Made by a program: the position numbers and the translations under genes
Origin: Elusimicrobiota bacterium
GTDB taxonomy: Bacteria > Elusimicrobiota > Elusimicrobia > UBA1565 > UBA9628
Direction: 5' to 3'
DNA: 36,780 nucleotides
NCBI GenBank assembly: GCA_027452025.1
Contig: DAIDHI010000058.1
Location: 1 to 36,780, forward strand
Notes under the pieces: generated by a model
Told to the model about the DNA's origin: nothing
Seen by the model: only the letters and a program-made list of their open reading frames with translations
Database searches by the model: none
In this document: positions 14,845-24,446 of the stretch, in pieces
Position numbering within the stretch: the first letter of the stretch is position 1
How the letters are laid out: each line of letters begins with the position of its first letter

Positions 14845-16207
14845 AAAGCTTGTCGATGCGCTCCAGTCCGGCTTCGGCGTCGGCGTTGCCCGGATCGAAC
14901 TGCTTGGCCAGGGTCCACGCGTCGCGCGCCTTGTTGTAGTCGCCCTTCTGGAACGAGATCACTCCGTCGAGATAGTACTGCTGCGACTTGTTCTTGGCGT
15001 CCTCGGTGACCACGCCCGGTTGGGGAGCCGCCGGGGCGGCGCCGGAGCCGGAGGCCCCCGGGGCCGATTGAGCCGCCGCGGCTTGGGCCTCCTGCGCCTT
15101 CTTTTTCGCCTCGGCTTCCTCTTGAGCCTTTTGCGCGGCCGCCTTCTTCGCCTCCTCGGCGCGCTCCTGCGCGAGCTCGGCGGCCCGCCGCTTGGCCTGC
15201 TCCTCCCGGCGCATCTCCTCCTTGGCGCGCGCGATGAGCTGATCGGCGGAGCGGGTGTCGTAGCCGTAGTTGACGGCGTCCTTCCATTCCGCGATCGCGG
15301 CCTCGAACTTGCGGCTCTCATAGAGCTGGCGCCCCGCGGCGACGTGCTGGGCGGCCATCTCCGCGCGGATCTCCGCCATCAAGCGCTGCGCCTTCTCGTT
15401 TCCGGGCCCGGTCTCCAGGACGTCGTCGAGCATCTTCAAGGCCTCGACCGTATGCCCTTCGCTGTAGAGATTGAGCGCCTGCTGGAGCTTGGCGTTGGCC
15501 TCCTCCTCGCGAGCCTCGGTCTCGACCTTGGCGATGACCTGCGACAGCCGCGGGAACTTGGGGTTGAGCACCAGGGCGGCGTACCACTGGTCGAGGGCCG
15601 CCCGCAGCCTGTGCTGCCGGTAGGCGCGCTGCCCGCGCCGGAAGTGCTCCTCCGCCATCGCGATGCGGCATTTCTTGAGCCAGTATTTCGCCTTCAGGTT
15701 GTACGGCGCGAGCTTGACCGCCTCCTCCCAGCGGTCGGCGGCCTCGACGAGCCGGCCCTGCCGGTAGAGCGCCATGCCCTCGTCGAAGCGGTCTTCCACG
15801 AGCTTGCGCTCCGAGAATTCGGGGCGCGGAGAGCCGTCGAGCTCGATGCTGGCGCGCTGCAGGATCGAGGCGTCCTCGTAGGTGGGGTCGATGGCGAGGA
15901 TCTTGGAGGTCAGCTCCTTGGCCCCCTCGTATTCGCCCTTTTTGTACAGGTCGAAGGCGTCCTCATAGACGTCTCCCAGCATCTTGCGCGTGATGCGCGC
16001 CTTCTCGAGCTGGATCGTATAGATGAACTTCTTCTTGTCGTCGTCGGAACTGATCGGCCCGAGATTGACCTTCGACATGTCGAGAAAGAGGGTGTCGGTG
16101 TCCTTGTTCTTGAGCCGGTTTAGGTCGCCCATGTCGCCCATGTCCTGCGCCGCGGCCGAGGCGGCGACCAGCGCGAAGAGGCTGCCCAGCAAGAGGGCTC
16201 TATTCAT
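14828..16207 (-). CDS. Exported TPR-repeat protein of the Tad operon (TadD-like role)
   Basis: A signal peptide (MNRALLLGSLFALVAASAAAQ) directs export. Several TPR-like repeats follow (about residues 78-330; for example DLYKKGEYEGAKELTSKIL, ALYRQGRLVEAADRWEEAV and NLYSEGHTVEALKMLDDVL). A highly charged Ala/Glu/Lys coiled coil lies at about 330-380, then an Ala/Pro linker and a final TPR-like module (about 405-455). TadD in other Tad loci is a TPR lipoprotein that supports secretin assembly; this one has no evident lipobox, so the shared role is inference. Its start shares one base with the TadC stop. Confidence 0.85.
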   Translation of the reverse strand: MNRALLLGSLFALVAASAAAQDMGDMGDLNRLKNKDTDTLFLDMSKVNLGPISSDDDKKKFIYTIQLEKARITRKMLGDVYEDAFDLYKKGEYEGAKELTSKILAIDPTYEDASILQRASIELDGSPRPEFSERKLVEDRFDEGMALYRQGRLVEAADRWEEAVKLAPYNLKAKYWLKKCRIAMAEEHFRRGQRAYRQHRLRAALDQWYAALVLNPKFPRLSQVIAKVETEAREEEANAKLQQALNLYSEGHTVEALKMLDDVLETGPGNEKAQRLMAEIRAEMAAQHVAAGRQLYESRKFEAAIAEWKDAVNYGYDTRSADQLIARAKEEMRREEQAKRRAAELAQERAEEAKKAAAQKAQEEAEAKKKAQEAQAAAAQSAPGASGSGAAPAAPQPGVVTEDAKNKSQQYYLDGVISFQKGDYNKARDAWTLAKQFDPGNADAEAGLERIDKLYGSGQ

Positions 16208-17103
16208 CAGAAGCCTAGGCCTCCGCTGAGCAGGGACTTCATCATCGGGGCGAGCATCATGATGAAGACGGTGGGAAAGATGAAAATAAACAGCGGGATG
16301 AGCATCTTAGTCGACGCCTGGGCCGCGAGCTTCTCGGCGCGGTTGAGACGCCGAAACCTCATGTCCGCGGCGTATGCACGCAGCAGGTCGACCAGGCTCG
16401 TGCCCAGCTCGTCGGACTGGATGATGAGGCCCACGAAGGAGCGTATTTCCTGCAGCCCGGTGCGCACGGCGAACCGGGTCAAGGCGTCGCGGCGCGAGTA
16501 GCCGAGCTGGACCTCGTTGATCATCTTCTGCAGCTCGTTCTCGAGCTCCGACTTCGCCTTGGAATTCTTGAGGATGCGCTCGATCGCCGACATGTAGTCC
16601 AAGCCGGCCTCGATGGTGAGCGCCGCCAAGTCCACGAACGTGGGGAAGCTGCGCATGATGTCGGCCTGGCGCTTGCGGATGCGGCTGTTGAAGAGGAGGT
16701 CCGGAACGAAAAAGCCTATGAGGCCGAAGGGGGCCAGAGCGGGCATGCCCGTTCCGAGATAGATCAGGCCCATGAACAAGGCGGCGACGATCTCCTTCAT
16801 GTGCAGCATGTCCAGCGGCGTGGGCTTGAGCGGCCGGCCGAGCATCATGTGCATCTCCTCGAGCCTCGCGTCGAGGTGGAACGTCCGAAGGAGGAATAGA
16901 TCGAGACGGTCGAGCAGGCCGCCATGAGGGTTGAGGCTGGAGAAGGCGGTGGAGGTGCCGACCTCCTTCTTGGCCAAGCGCGTCAAGTCGGTGGCTGATT
17001 CCGGGGGCGCGGGGGCGAAGAGCCGGTGCGCGGCGGTGTAGCAGGCGATCGAGCCCAGGATGCCGACGGCGAGCAGCAGATACTGCATCACTTGGTTGCT
17101 CAT
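16207..17103 (-). CDS. tadC: TadC, inner-membrane platform protein of the Tad pilus
   Basis: T2SSF-type platform proteins cooperate with the CpaF ATPase to add pilins. An N-terminal TM (about residues 5-28), a TM pair (about 104-137), the cytoplasmic T2SSF domain (about 150-262, with FVDLAALTIEAGLDYMSAI) and a C-terminal TM (about 265-288) match TadC in order and length (298 aa). The ATG at 17103 lies two bases after the TadB stop. The reading frame remains open upstream, but that part is the out-of-frame shadow of TadB. Confidence 0.93.
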   Translation of the reverse strand: MSNQVMQYLLLAVGILGSIACYTAAHRLFAPAPPESATDLTRLAKKEVGTSTAFSSLNPHGGLLDRLDLFLLRTFHLDARLEEMHMMLGRPLKPTPLDMLHMKEIVAALFMGLIYLGTGMPALAPFGLIGFFVPDLLFNSRIRKRQADIMRSFPTFVDLAALTIEAGLDYMSAIERILKNSKAKSELENELQKMINEVQLGYSRRDALTRFAVRTGLQEIRSFVGLIIQSDELGTSLVDLLRAYAADMRFRRLNRAEKLAAQASTKMLIPLFIFIFPTVFIMMLAPMMKSLLSGGLGF

Positions 17104-17105
17104 GG

Positions 17106-18607
17106 CTAGACGCTGATGTCTCCGAGCTTGTTGACCAGCTTCATCCCGATGCTGATCCAAACCGTGCAAAACAGGAGGGTCATGGCGCCCATACCGGTGA
17201 AGTAGAAGGTCTTCATGGGCCCGGGCTGGAAGACGAACATCACGATGAGCATGATCCAGGGCACGAGGCCGACCACGATCGCCTGGATGCGCTGCTGCGC
17301 CGTCAAGGCCGACGTCTTCTCGGCCAGCTTCGCCTCCTCGCGTATGTTCTCGACGATGCGGTCGAAGATCTTCGTGAGGTTGCCGCCGACGGAGCGCTGG
17401 ATCACGACGGCTTTGATCATGTAGGCGAGCAGCCGGCTGCCCACGCGCTCGTCGATCCCTTCCAAGGCCTTCTCCAGGCTCATGCCGAGCTGGTAATTCT
17501 TGACGGCCAGGCCGAATTCCTCCGAGATCGGGGGCCGCAGGTCCTTCTGCACCATCGCCAGGCATCCGACCAGATCGACGCCGGACTTGAGGCCGTTGGA
17601 CATCAGGATCATCGCGTCCATGAGCTGCGCCTCGCACTTCATCGCCCGCCGGAAGCGCACGTTGCGCAAGAGCCAGCCCGGCAGGCTCAGGCCCGCGTAG
17701 ATGCCGAAGCCCGTGAAGATCAAGAAGCCAAAGGGATCGAACGAGAGCAGCCCGAGGAGGATGCCCAGCGCGATCGGCCCGCCGACGAGATAATTGACCT
17801 TGATGGTGAGGAATTGCCGTTCGTATTCATGCGCCCATTCCTTGGCCTTGGCGCGGTAGCGCTCGGCGCCCTCCTGGATCGTCCCCTCGTTGAGGGTGCC
17901 GACGAGCCACCCGGCGAAGAACATCACGGCGACGCCGGCGAGCTTGAAGAACAGGGGCAAGGGACTGGGCCTGGGTTTTTGGTAGCCCGGCGGCCAGCCC
18001 CTCGGCTGCTCGGCGAGCAGCGCGAAGGCGTTCGAGCTCAGCTCCCCGACGGCCAACACGCCGGACTTGTAGCGCTGGATGTTGCCCGAGGTCAGGCCAT
18101 CGAGGACGGTGTCCATTTCCTTGAGAATCAGCTCGAAATCCGCCATCACGGCGCGCCCCCGGCCGCCCAACGAGGAGCCCAACCGGGCGCGGTAGAGGCG
18201 GTCGAGGGACATTTGGAAGCGCACCCGATTGTCCTCGTAATCGCGGATCAGAGTGGCGGGCGGCGCGAGCTGGCCGCCGTCGGAGGGCAGCGTCGTCTTG
18301 CGCGTGAGCTCGAAGAACTCGTAGAGCACGGAGACCGGAGCCTGCCAGAGCTGCGCCTCGTTGAGGATGCCCTCTTCGGGATCCTGCCAGACGGGCCGGC
18401 GGATCATCGCGTCCAAGGTGTCGTCGATCCATTTGGGCGGCACCAGCGACGGATCGCGATCCTTCTTGAAATAGTGATAGAACTTCTGCACCTTGGTCTC
18501 GGCGCCGTTGTCTTTGCCGAGCAGGAACTTGACCTCGGACGGCTTGAAGACTTGCGCCGCCGCGGGAGCGGCGACCAGGAGCGCGCCGGCCAGCGCGAGC
18601 AGAGCCC

Positions 18608-18611
<4 letters not shown>
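17106..18611 (-). CDS. tadB: TadB with an N-terminal exported domain
   Basis: The C-terminal half is a normal TadB: TM helices at about residues 222-240 and 275-312, a T2SSF domain (about 325-440, with LMDAMILMSNGLKSGVDL and QRSVGGNLTKIFDRIVENI) and TM helices to the C-terminus. Ahead of it are about 220 extra residues: a signal-peptide-like start (MRALLALAGALLVAAPAAAQ) and a mainly helical domain (about 21-205) that I do not recognise. This places a new periplasmic domain on the platform protein; family members are usually about 300-330 aa, this one is 501. The ATG at 18611 overlaps the CpaF stop (ATGA), which supports this start. Confidence 0.92.
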
Positions 18612-20890
<2,279 letters not shown>

Positions 20891-20902
20891 GGCGGGCCGC
20901 CG

Positions 20903-21655
20903 CTATTTGACGATCTCCATCGTGATGAACAAGAACAGCGTCGTCTCCTGCTCCTGGACGTTGGTGTTGGTGAACAACAGCCCGAGGATCGGAATGCTGC
21001 CCAGAAAGGGGATCTTGGTCTTGGTGATGTTCTTGGTGCTCGATTTGAGGCCTCCGATGACCAGGGTCTCGCCGCTCTTGACCTCGACGGCCGACTGCAG
21101 CTGTCGCGTCACCACCGAGGGCACGGTGGTGCCGCCGACGGTGACCGGGTGCGAGAAGTCGGCGTTGGACACCTCGAGCTGGAACTCCGCCCGGATGGTG
21201 TCCTTCTTGTTGGGATTGATGACCGGCACGATGTTGAGGATCGTGGCGATCTTCTTGAATTCCACGCCCACGCCCTGGTTGTTGGTGACCGGATAGGGAT
21301 TTTCGCCGCCGTCCATGAAATTGGCCTGGCTGCCGGCCTGGACGATCACCTTTGGATTGGAGATCAGCTGAGCCTTGCCCTCGGTCTCGAGCATCTGCAA
21401 GGACGTCTGCAGCTGCGTCGTGCGCGCGAAGTCGCCGATGTGGTAGATGCCAGGAATCGCCTTTTCGGCGAACTGGATGCCGGTTTGGAATGGTCCCCAG
21501 GTGAATCCCTCCTGCTTGCTGACCGTTCCCGAGATCTCGACGATGTCGGCCGAGATCGCGATGAGCGAGTCCTCCGGCTGGGCAAAAGCCGACGGCGCGG
21601 CCCAGGCCGCCCAGAGCCCCAAAAACGCCAGCGCCGTCCAACGCCGTTGTCTCAT
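20903..21655 (-). CDS. cpaC: Short Tad secretin (CpaC/RcpA-like)
   Basis: A signal peptide (about residues 1-26) is followed directly by the secretin core. Clear segments are AQLISNPKVIVQAGSQANF (95-113), VEVKSGETLVIGGL (190-203) and the end IPFLGSIPILGLLF (215-228) plus TTLFLFITMEIV. The protein forms the outer-membrane pore of the pilus. At 250 aa it lacks the BON and N-domains present in CpaC of about 450-550 aa, although the start and stop look intact. A GTG one codon upstream (21658) is an alternative start. It lies between CpaB and the CpaE-CpaF fusion. Confidence 0.93.
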   Translation of the reverse strand: MRQRRWTALAFLGLWAAWAAPSAFAQPEDSLIAISADIVEISGTVSKQEGFTWGPFQTGIQFAEKAIPGIYHIGDFARTTQLQTSLQMLETEGKAQLISNPKVIVQAGSQANFMDGGENPYPVTNNQGVGVEFKKIATILNIVPVINPNKKDTIRAEFQLEVSNADFSHPVTVGGTTVPSVVTRQLQSAVEVKSGETLVIGGLKSSTKNITKTKIPFLGSIPILGLLFTNTNVQEQETTLFLFITMEIVK

Positions 21656-21725
21656 CACGATGCCGTACTGTTGCGAAACCGAGTTGTCGAAACTAGACCG
21701 CCAAAATCGAACGCCGAAAATCCGA

Positions 21726-22481
21726 CTACTTAAAGAGCTTGCGGAAGCTGGCCATCTCCATCGGGTGCATCTCGATGTCTCCCAGGCCCCGGAGGATGAC
21801 GGTGGTCCGTCCCTGAATCAGCGCCAGGGCCAGATACTGCGCCTCGTTGGGGTTGAGCGCCAGGCTGATCATCGACTTTTCGGAGAAGGCCGCCGTCTTG
21901 TTTTCCTTCGCGGCCAAGGCTTTCGCCTCCTTGGCGTTGAGACCCTGTCCCAAATTGGTGCCGACGGCCACGACCAGGACGTTTTGCAGGATCGTGGCGG
22001 TGACCTTCTCCTTGCGGTTGTCGGCCATGACGGCGTCGAAGGTGACGAGCACGTCCACGCGATCCCCGGGCTTGATGAGCGCCTTCATCTCGGGATCGAC
22101 GGGAAGGATCATTCCGCGGTAGCCCGGAGGGATCTTCACGCTCAAGCCGGACTGCGGCGACAGGGAGATCAAGGCGGACTGCGTGATCTGATCGCCCTTC
22201 GGGATGCGCACGCGGGTCACGAGATTGGTCACCATCTTGATGTCGGACGGAGTCTTCACCTCGAAAGCGTCCTGCTCCATGAACTTGCGCGGCATCTGCA
22301 CCGGCGTGACCATGCCCTCCTTGATCACGGTGCGCTCCGGGATGTCCACCGCGGCCACCAAGACCTGTCCGGTCTCATAGGCGTTGGTCAGAGCCCGCTC
22401 TTTGCTCGTCAGGACCATCAGGTAGAGCATGGCCGCGAGCATGGCCAGGACCATCGGAACCAGAACGCCTTTCTTTTCCAT
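21726..22481 (-). CDS. cpaB: CpaB/RcpC, pilus assembly protein with SAF domain
   Basis: One N-terminal TM (about residues 6-24) is followed by a SAF domain (about 38-105, VLVAAVDIPERTVI) and the CpaB/RcpC region (about 112-232, GYRGMILPVDPEMKALIKPGDRVDVLV). It acts in the periplasm with the secretin. The length (251 aa) is normal. The ATG at 22481 lies two bases after the TadE stop. The following 70-base gap before the secretin gene contains two imperfect copies of a TCGATTTT-GGCG-like sequence and no clear promoter. Confidence 0.95.
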   Translation of the reverse strand: MEKKGVLVPMVLAMLAAMLYLMVLTSKERALTNAYETGQVLVAAVDIPERTVIKEGMVTPVQMPRKFMEQDAFEVKTPSDIKMVTNLVTRVRIPKGDQITQSALISLSPQSGLSVKIPPGYRGMILPVDPEMKALIKPGDRVDVLVTFDAVMADNRKEKVTATILQNVLVVAVGTNLGQGLNAKEAKALAAKENKTAAFSEKSMISLALNPNEAQYLALALIQGRTTVILRGLGDIEMHPMEMASFRKLFK

Positions 22482-22483
22482 GG

Positions 22484-22957
22484 CTATCTCGGAAGCGGCT
22501 GCTCGATGGGCATCCGCACGATGGCGACCAAATGGCGGATGCCGCTGCCTGCGGGTTTGGCGAGCAGGATGTTGCTGATCGGGAAGATCAGGTGCACGTC
22601 GTAGGTCCCCACCACCACCAGGTCGTGGTTGGTCACCCCGGCCTGGGGATCCGTCAAAGTCTCCTCCGCGTGCGTGCTCTGGTCGATCTTGGCCGTCTCG
22701 ATGATGCGGCTCATGACGCCCTGCATGATGCCCGCGACGTCGCGCGGACCGGAGCCGTCCTGGCGGGTCGCCTCCATCGCGCCGATCCGCGCGCACTCAT
22801 AGGTGGCGTGGTTGAGCATGATGACCCAAAAGGCGAGGTTTCCCATTTCCATGATCGTGAAGACGATGGTCAGAAAGACTGGCAGGATGAGCAGCATCTC
22901 GACGACGACCTGCCCCGCCTTCGTCCGCCGAAGTTCAGCGACCAGTGTCTTCTTCAT
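22484..22957 (-). CDS. tadE: TadE-like minor pseudopilin
   Basis: The start MKKTLVAELRRTKAGQVVVEMLLILPVFLT... gives the TadE signature of basic residues, Gly, then a Glu-containing helix (about residues 16-45, with the typical continuation HATYECARIGAMEA). About 100 soluble residues follow. It would be processed by a prepilin peptidase and take part in pilus biogenesis. GGAGAA directly before the ATG supports the start. Its neighbours, two pilins upstream and CpaB downstream, are those of a Tad operon. Confidence 0.93.
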   Translation of the reverse strand: MKKTLVAELRRTKAGQVVVEMLLILPVFLTIVFTIMEMGNLAFWVIMLNHATYECARIGAMEATRQDGSGPRDVAGIMQGVMSRIIETAKIDQSTHAEETLTDPQAGVTNHDLVVVGTYDVHLIFPISNILLAKPAGSGIRHLVAIVRMPIEQPLPR

Positions 22958-22992
22958 TTCTCCGGTCCGGCCCGCGCGACGCTCGCTCGCCG

Positions 22993-23196
22993 TTAGTTGC
23001 CGCCGCTGCCGAGGTTGCTGGCCGCTCCCGAGATCATCTGCTCGATGCTGGCGAACAGACCGGGCATGAAATGCTTGAGCGCCGCGCCCGCCACCAGGAC
23101 GACGCCGACGACGACGGTCAGCATCAGCAGGTATTCCACCGTGTTCTGGCCGCGCCGCTTCCTCAGCCAGGCCCGAACCTTTTCGATCTTTTTCAT
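22993..23196 (-). CDS. flp: Flp-type pilin
   Basis: A 67-aa pilin with a basic leader (MKKIEKVRAWLRKRRG), a predicted cleavage after Gly16, then QNTVEYLLML with Glu at +5 and Tyr at +6 as in Flp pilins. The hydrophobic helix runs to about residue 45 and the tail ends SGAASNLGSGGN. It probably forms the pilus shaft. The Shine-Dalgarno sequence GGAGAG lies four bases before the ATG. The prepilin peptidase needed to process it is not encoded in this window. Confidence 0.93.
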   Translation of the reverse strand: MKKIEKVRAWLRKRRGQNTVEYLLMLTVVVGVVLVAGAALKHFMPGLFASIEQMISGAASNLGSGGN

Positions 23197-23200
23197 GAGT

Positions 23201-23206
23201 CTCTCC
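23201..23206 (-). promoter_or_regulatory. Ribosome binding site GGAGAG of the Flp pilin
   Basis: GGAGAG four bases before the ATG at 23196. It is stronger than any site for the upstream second pilin, which fits this pilin being the more abundant one (inference). Confidence 0.5.
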
Positions 23207-23211
23207 TTGTC

Positions 23212-23382
23212 CTAATAGTATGACGTCAGAATTCGAACGGCGGCTCCGATGAAGAGTCTTTTCAGCTGCCCCTGCATGAAGCCGTAAAAGCCCGCGAACA
23301 CCGTCACGAGAACGAGCGTCGTCAGCAAATACTCGACGGCCGTTTGGCCGGCTTTGCGTCGAATCGACCTCATTTTCGCCAT
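23212..23382 (-). CDS. Second Flp-like pilin (56 aa)
   Basis: A short protein, MAKMRSIRRKAGQTAVEYLL..., with the same Gly-Gln-x-x-Val-Glu-Tyr processing signature as the neighbouring Flp pilin. Its helix is less Gly/Ala-rich (TTLVLVTVFAGFYGFMQGQ) and its C-terminus is basic and hydrophobic (RLFIGAAVRILTSYY). It may be a minor or tip pilin. The start is uncertain: an ATG at 23382 is one base after a -10 hexamer, and an ATG at 23373 gives a leader of three or four bases. The frame stays open far upstream, but only as a shadow of the PorV-like gene. Confidence 0.85.
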   Translation of the reverse strand: MAKMRSIRRKAGQTAVEYLLTTLVLVTVFAGFYGFMQGQLKRLFIGAAVRILTSYY

Positions 23383-23383
23383 G

Positions 23384-23412
23384 AGTGTAACAGCGGCCTC
23401 CGGCACTGTCAA
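23384..23412 (-). promoter_or_regulatory. Promoter TTGACA-N17-TACACT of the Tad operon
   Basis: TTGACA at 23412-23407 and TACACT at 23389-23384 are exactly 17 bases apart. The -10 ends one base before the ATG at 23382, so transcription would start near the first or second Met codon of the pilin. It is identical in both hexamers and in spacing to the promoter at 3085-3113. Confidence 0.6.
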
Positions 23413-23447
23413 TACGCCGTCCATTAAAAAACTGTTAAGCGTCAGCA

Positions 23448-24446
23448 TCAGAATTTCAACTTTATCGAGACCTGATCGATCGTGCCCAAGGCTCCGAAAG
23501 GCACGAAGGCGTAATCGAGCCCCAGGCCGTAGCCGAACGCCTGGGAGGTGAACAGGCCGAAGCCGAAGGAGACGCCGCTGGTCTGATCCAGGTGAAGGTT
23601 CACGAGCGTGCTGTTGAAGCTCTGCCCCAGGTAGTCGGCGCTGTAGTAGCCCACCCGGAAGGCCAACTGGCCGTATTCGAGGTATTCCTCCGGCACCACG
23701 AATTCGGCTCCGATGCCCGCCCGGGGGTTGTCGTCGGCCGCCTTGTTGATCTCGAAGCCCAGCGTGAGCAAGTCGCCGATATGGAACGAGGCTCCGGCCC
23801 GGGCGATCGAGGCGACGTTGTAGACGCTCGTGCCGAAATCCTGGTAGGCCGCCGCCAGCGACACGGTCTCGTTGGGCCTGACGATGATGCCCACGTCGCC
23901 GACGACGGAGTCGTGGAGGTTGCCGGCGTTGTCCTCGTGCACCTCGCGCACCGCCGCGCCGAGGTAGAGCTTCTCGTACCAAAAGGACCGCGCCACCGCG
24001 ACGGTGCCGTAGCCGTCGTTGACGCGGATATTGGTCCCCGGCTGAGGGATGCCGTTGGCGTCGCGCACGTCGAAGTTGCTGTCGTTGATGTAGTCGATGT
24101 TGGCGCCCCACACCGTGCGCCCGAGCGGGTGGGCGTAGGCCATGTACAACGGGGTGTTGAGGCCCTGGACGTAGCGCATGTAGGAGTAGTCGATCTCGCG
24201 CTGCTGGGCCAGGCCGAGCGCCGCCGGATTGTAGAGCAGTCCGTCGGCGCCGTCGACCATGGCGACGGCGGCGTTTCCGAGGGCCATGGCCCGCGCCGAG
24301 CCCTGCTTGAGCTGCAGGAAGGCCGCGCCTCCGGTGCCGGCGTAGGGGCTGATGGCGGCGGCCGGACGCGCCGTCACGGCCGCCGCCAAAGCGGCGGCCA
24401 CGAGTGCGCAGATGCGGCGACGGCCCGGCCGGCTCGATGCGCTCAT
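23448..24446 (-). CDS. PorV/PorQ-family outer-membrane beta-barrel
   Basis: A signal peptide (about residues 1-31) is followed by the family's opening GGAAFLQLKQGSARAMALGNA and DGLLYNPAALG (about 67-77), then alternating amphipathic strands ending with DQVSIKLKF, a barrel-like aromatic C-terminus. In type IX secretion PorV receives exported cargo carrying C-terminal sorting domains. Related barrels occur widely in other diderm phyla without proof of that role. Its start overlaps the stop of the large FlgD-Ig protein (ATGA), so the two are translated together and may act as partners. Confidence 0.88.
   Translation of the reverse strand: MSASSRPGRRRICALVAAALAAAVTARPAAAISPYAGTGGAAFLQLKQGSARAMALGNAAVAMVDGADGLLYNPAALGLAQQREIDYSYMRYVQGLNTPLYMAYAHPLGRTVWGANIDYINDSNFDVRDANGIPQPGTNIRVNDGYGTVAVARSFWYEKLYLGAAVREVHEDNAGNLHDSVVGDVGIIVRPNETVSLAAAYQDFGTSVYNVASIARAGASFHIGDLLTLGFEINKAADDNPRAGIGAEFVVPEEYLEYGQLAFRVGYYSADYLGQSFNSTLVNLHLDQTSGVSFGFGLFTSQAFGYGLGLDYAFVPFGALGTIDQVSIKLKF

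Noticed and set aside
23212-24111. A long upstream extension of the second Flp-like pilin frame
   Set aside because: The extension overlaps the PorV-like gene out of frame and is Arg-rich; the pilin leader and processing site fit only a start at 23382 or 23373.
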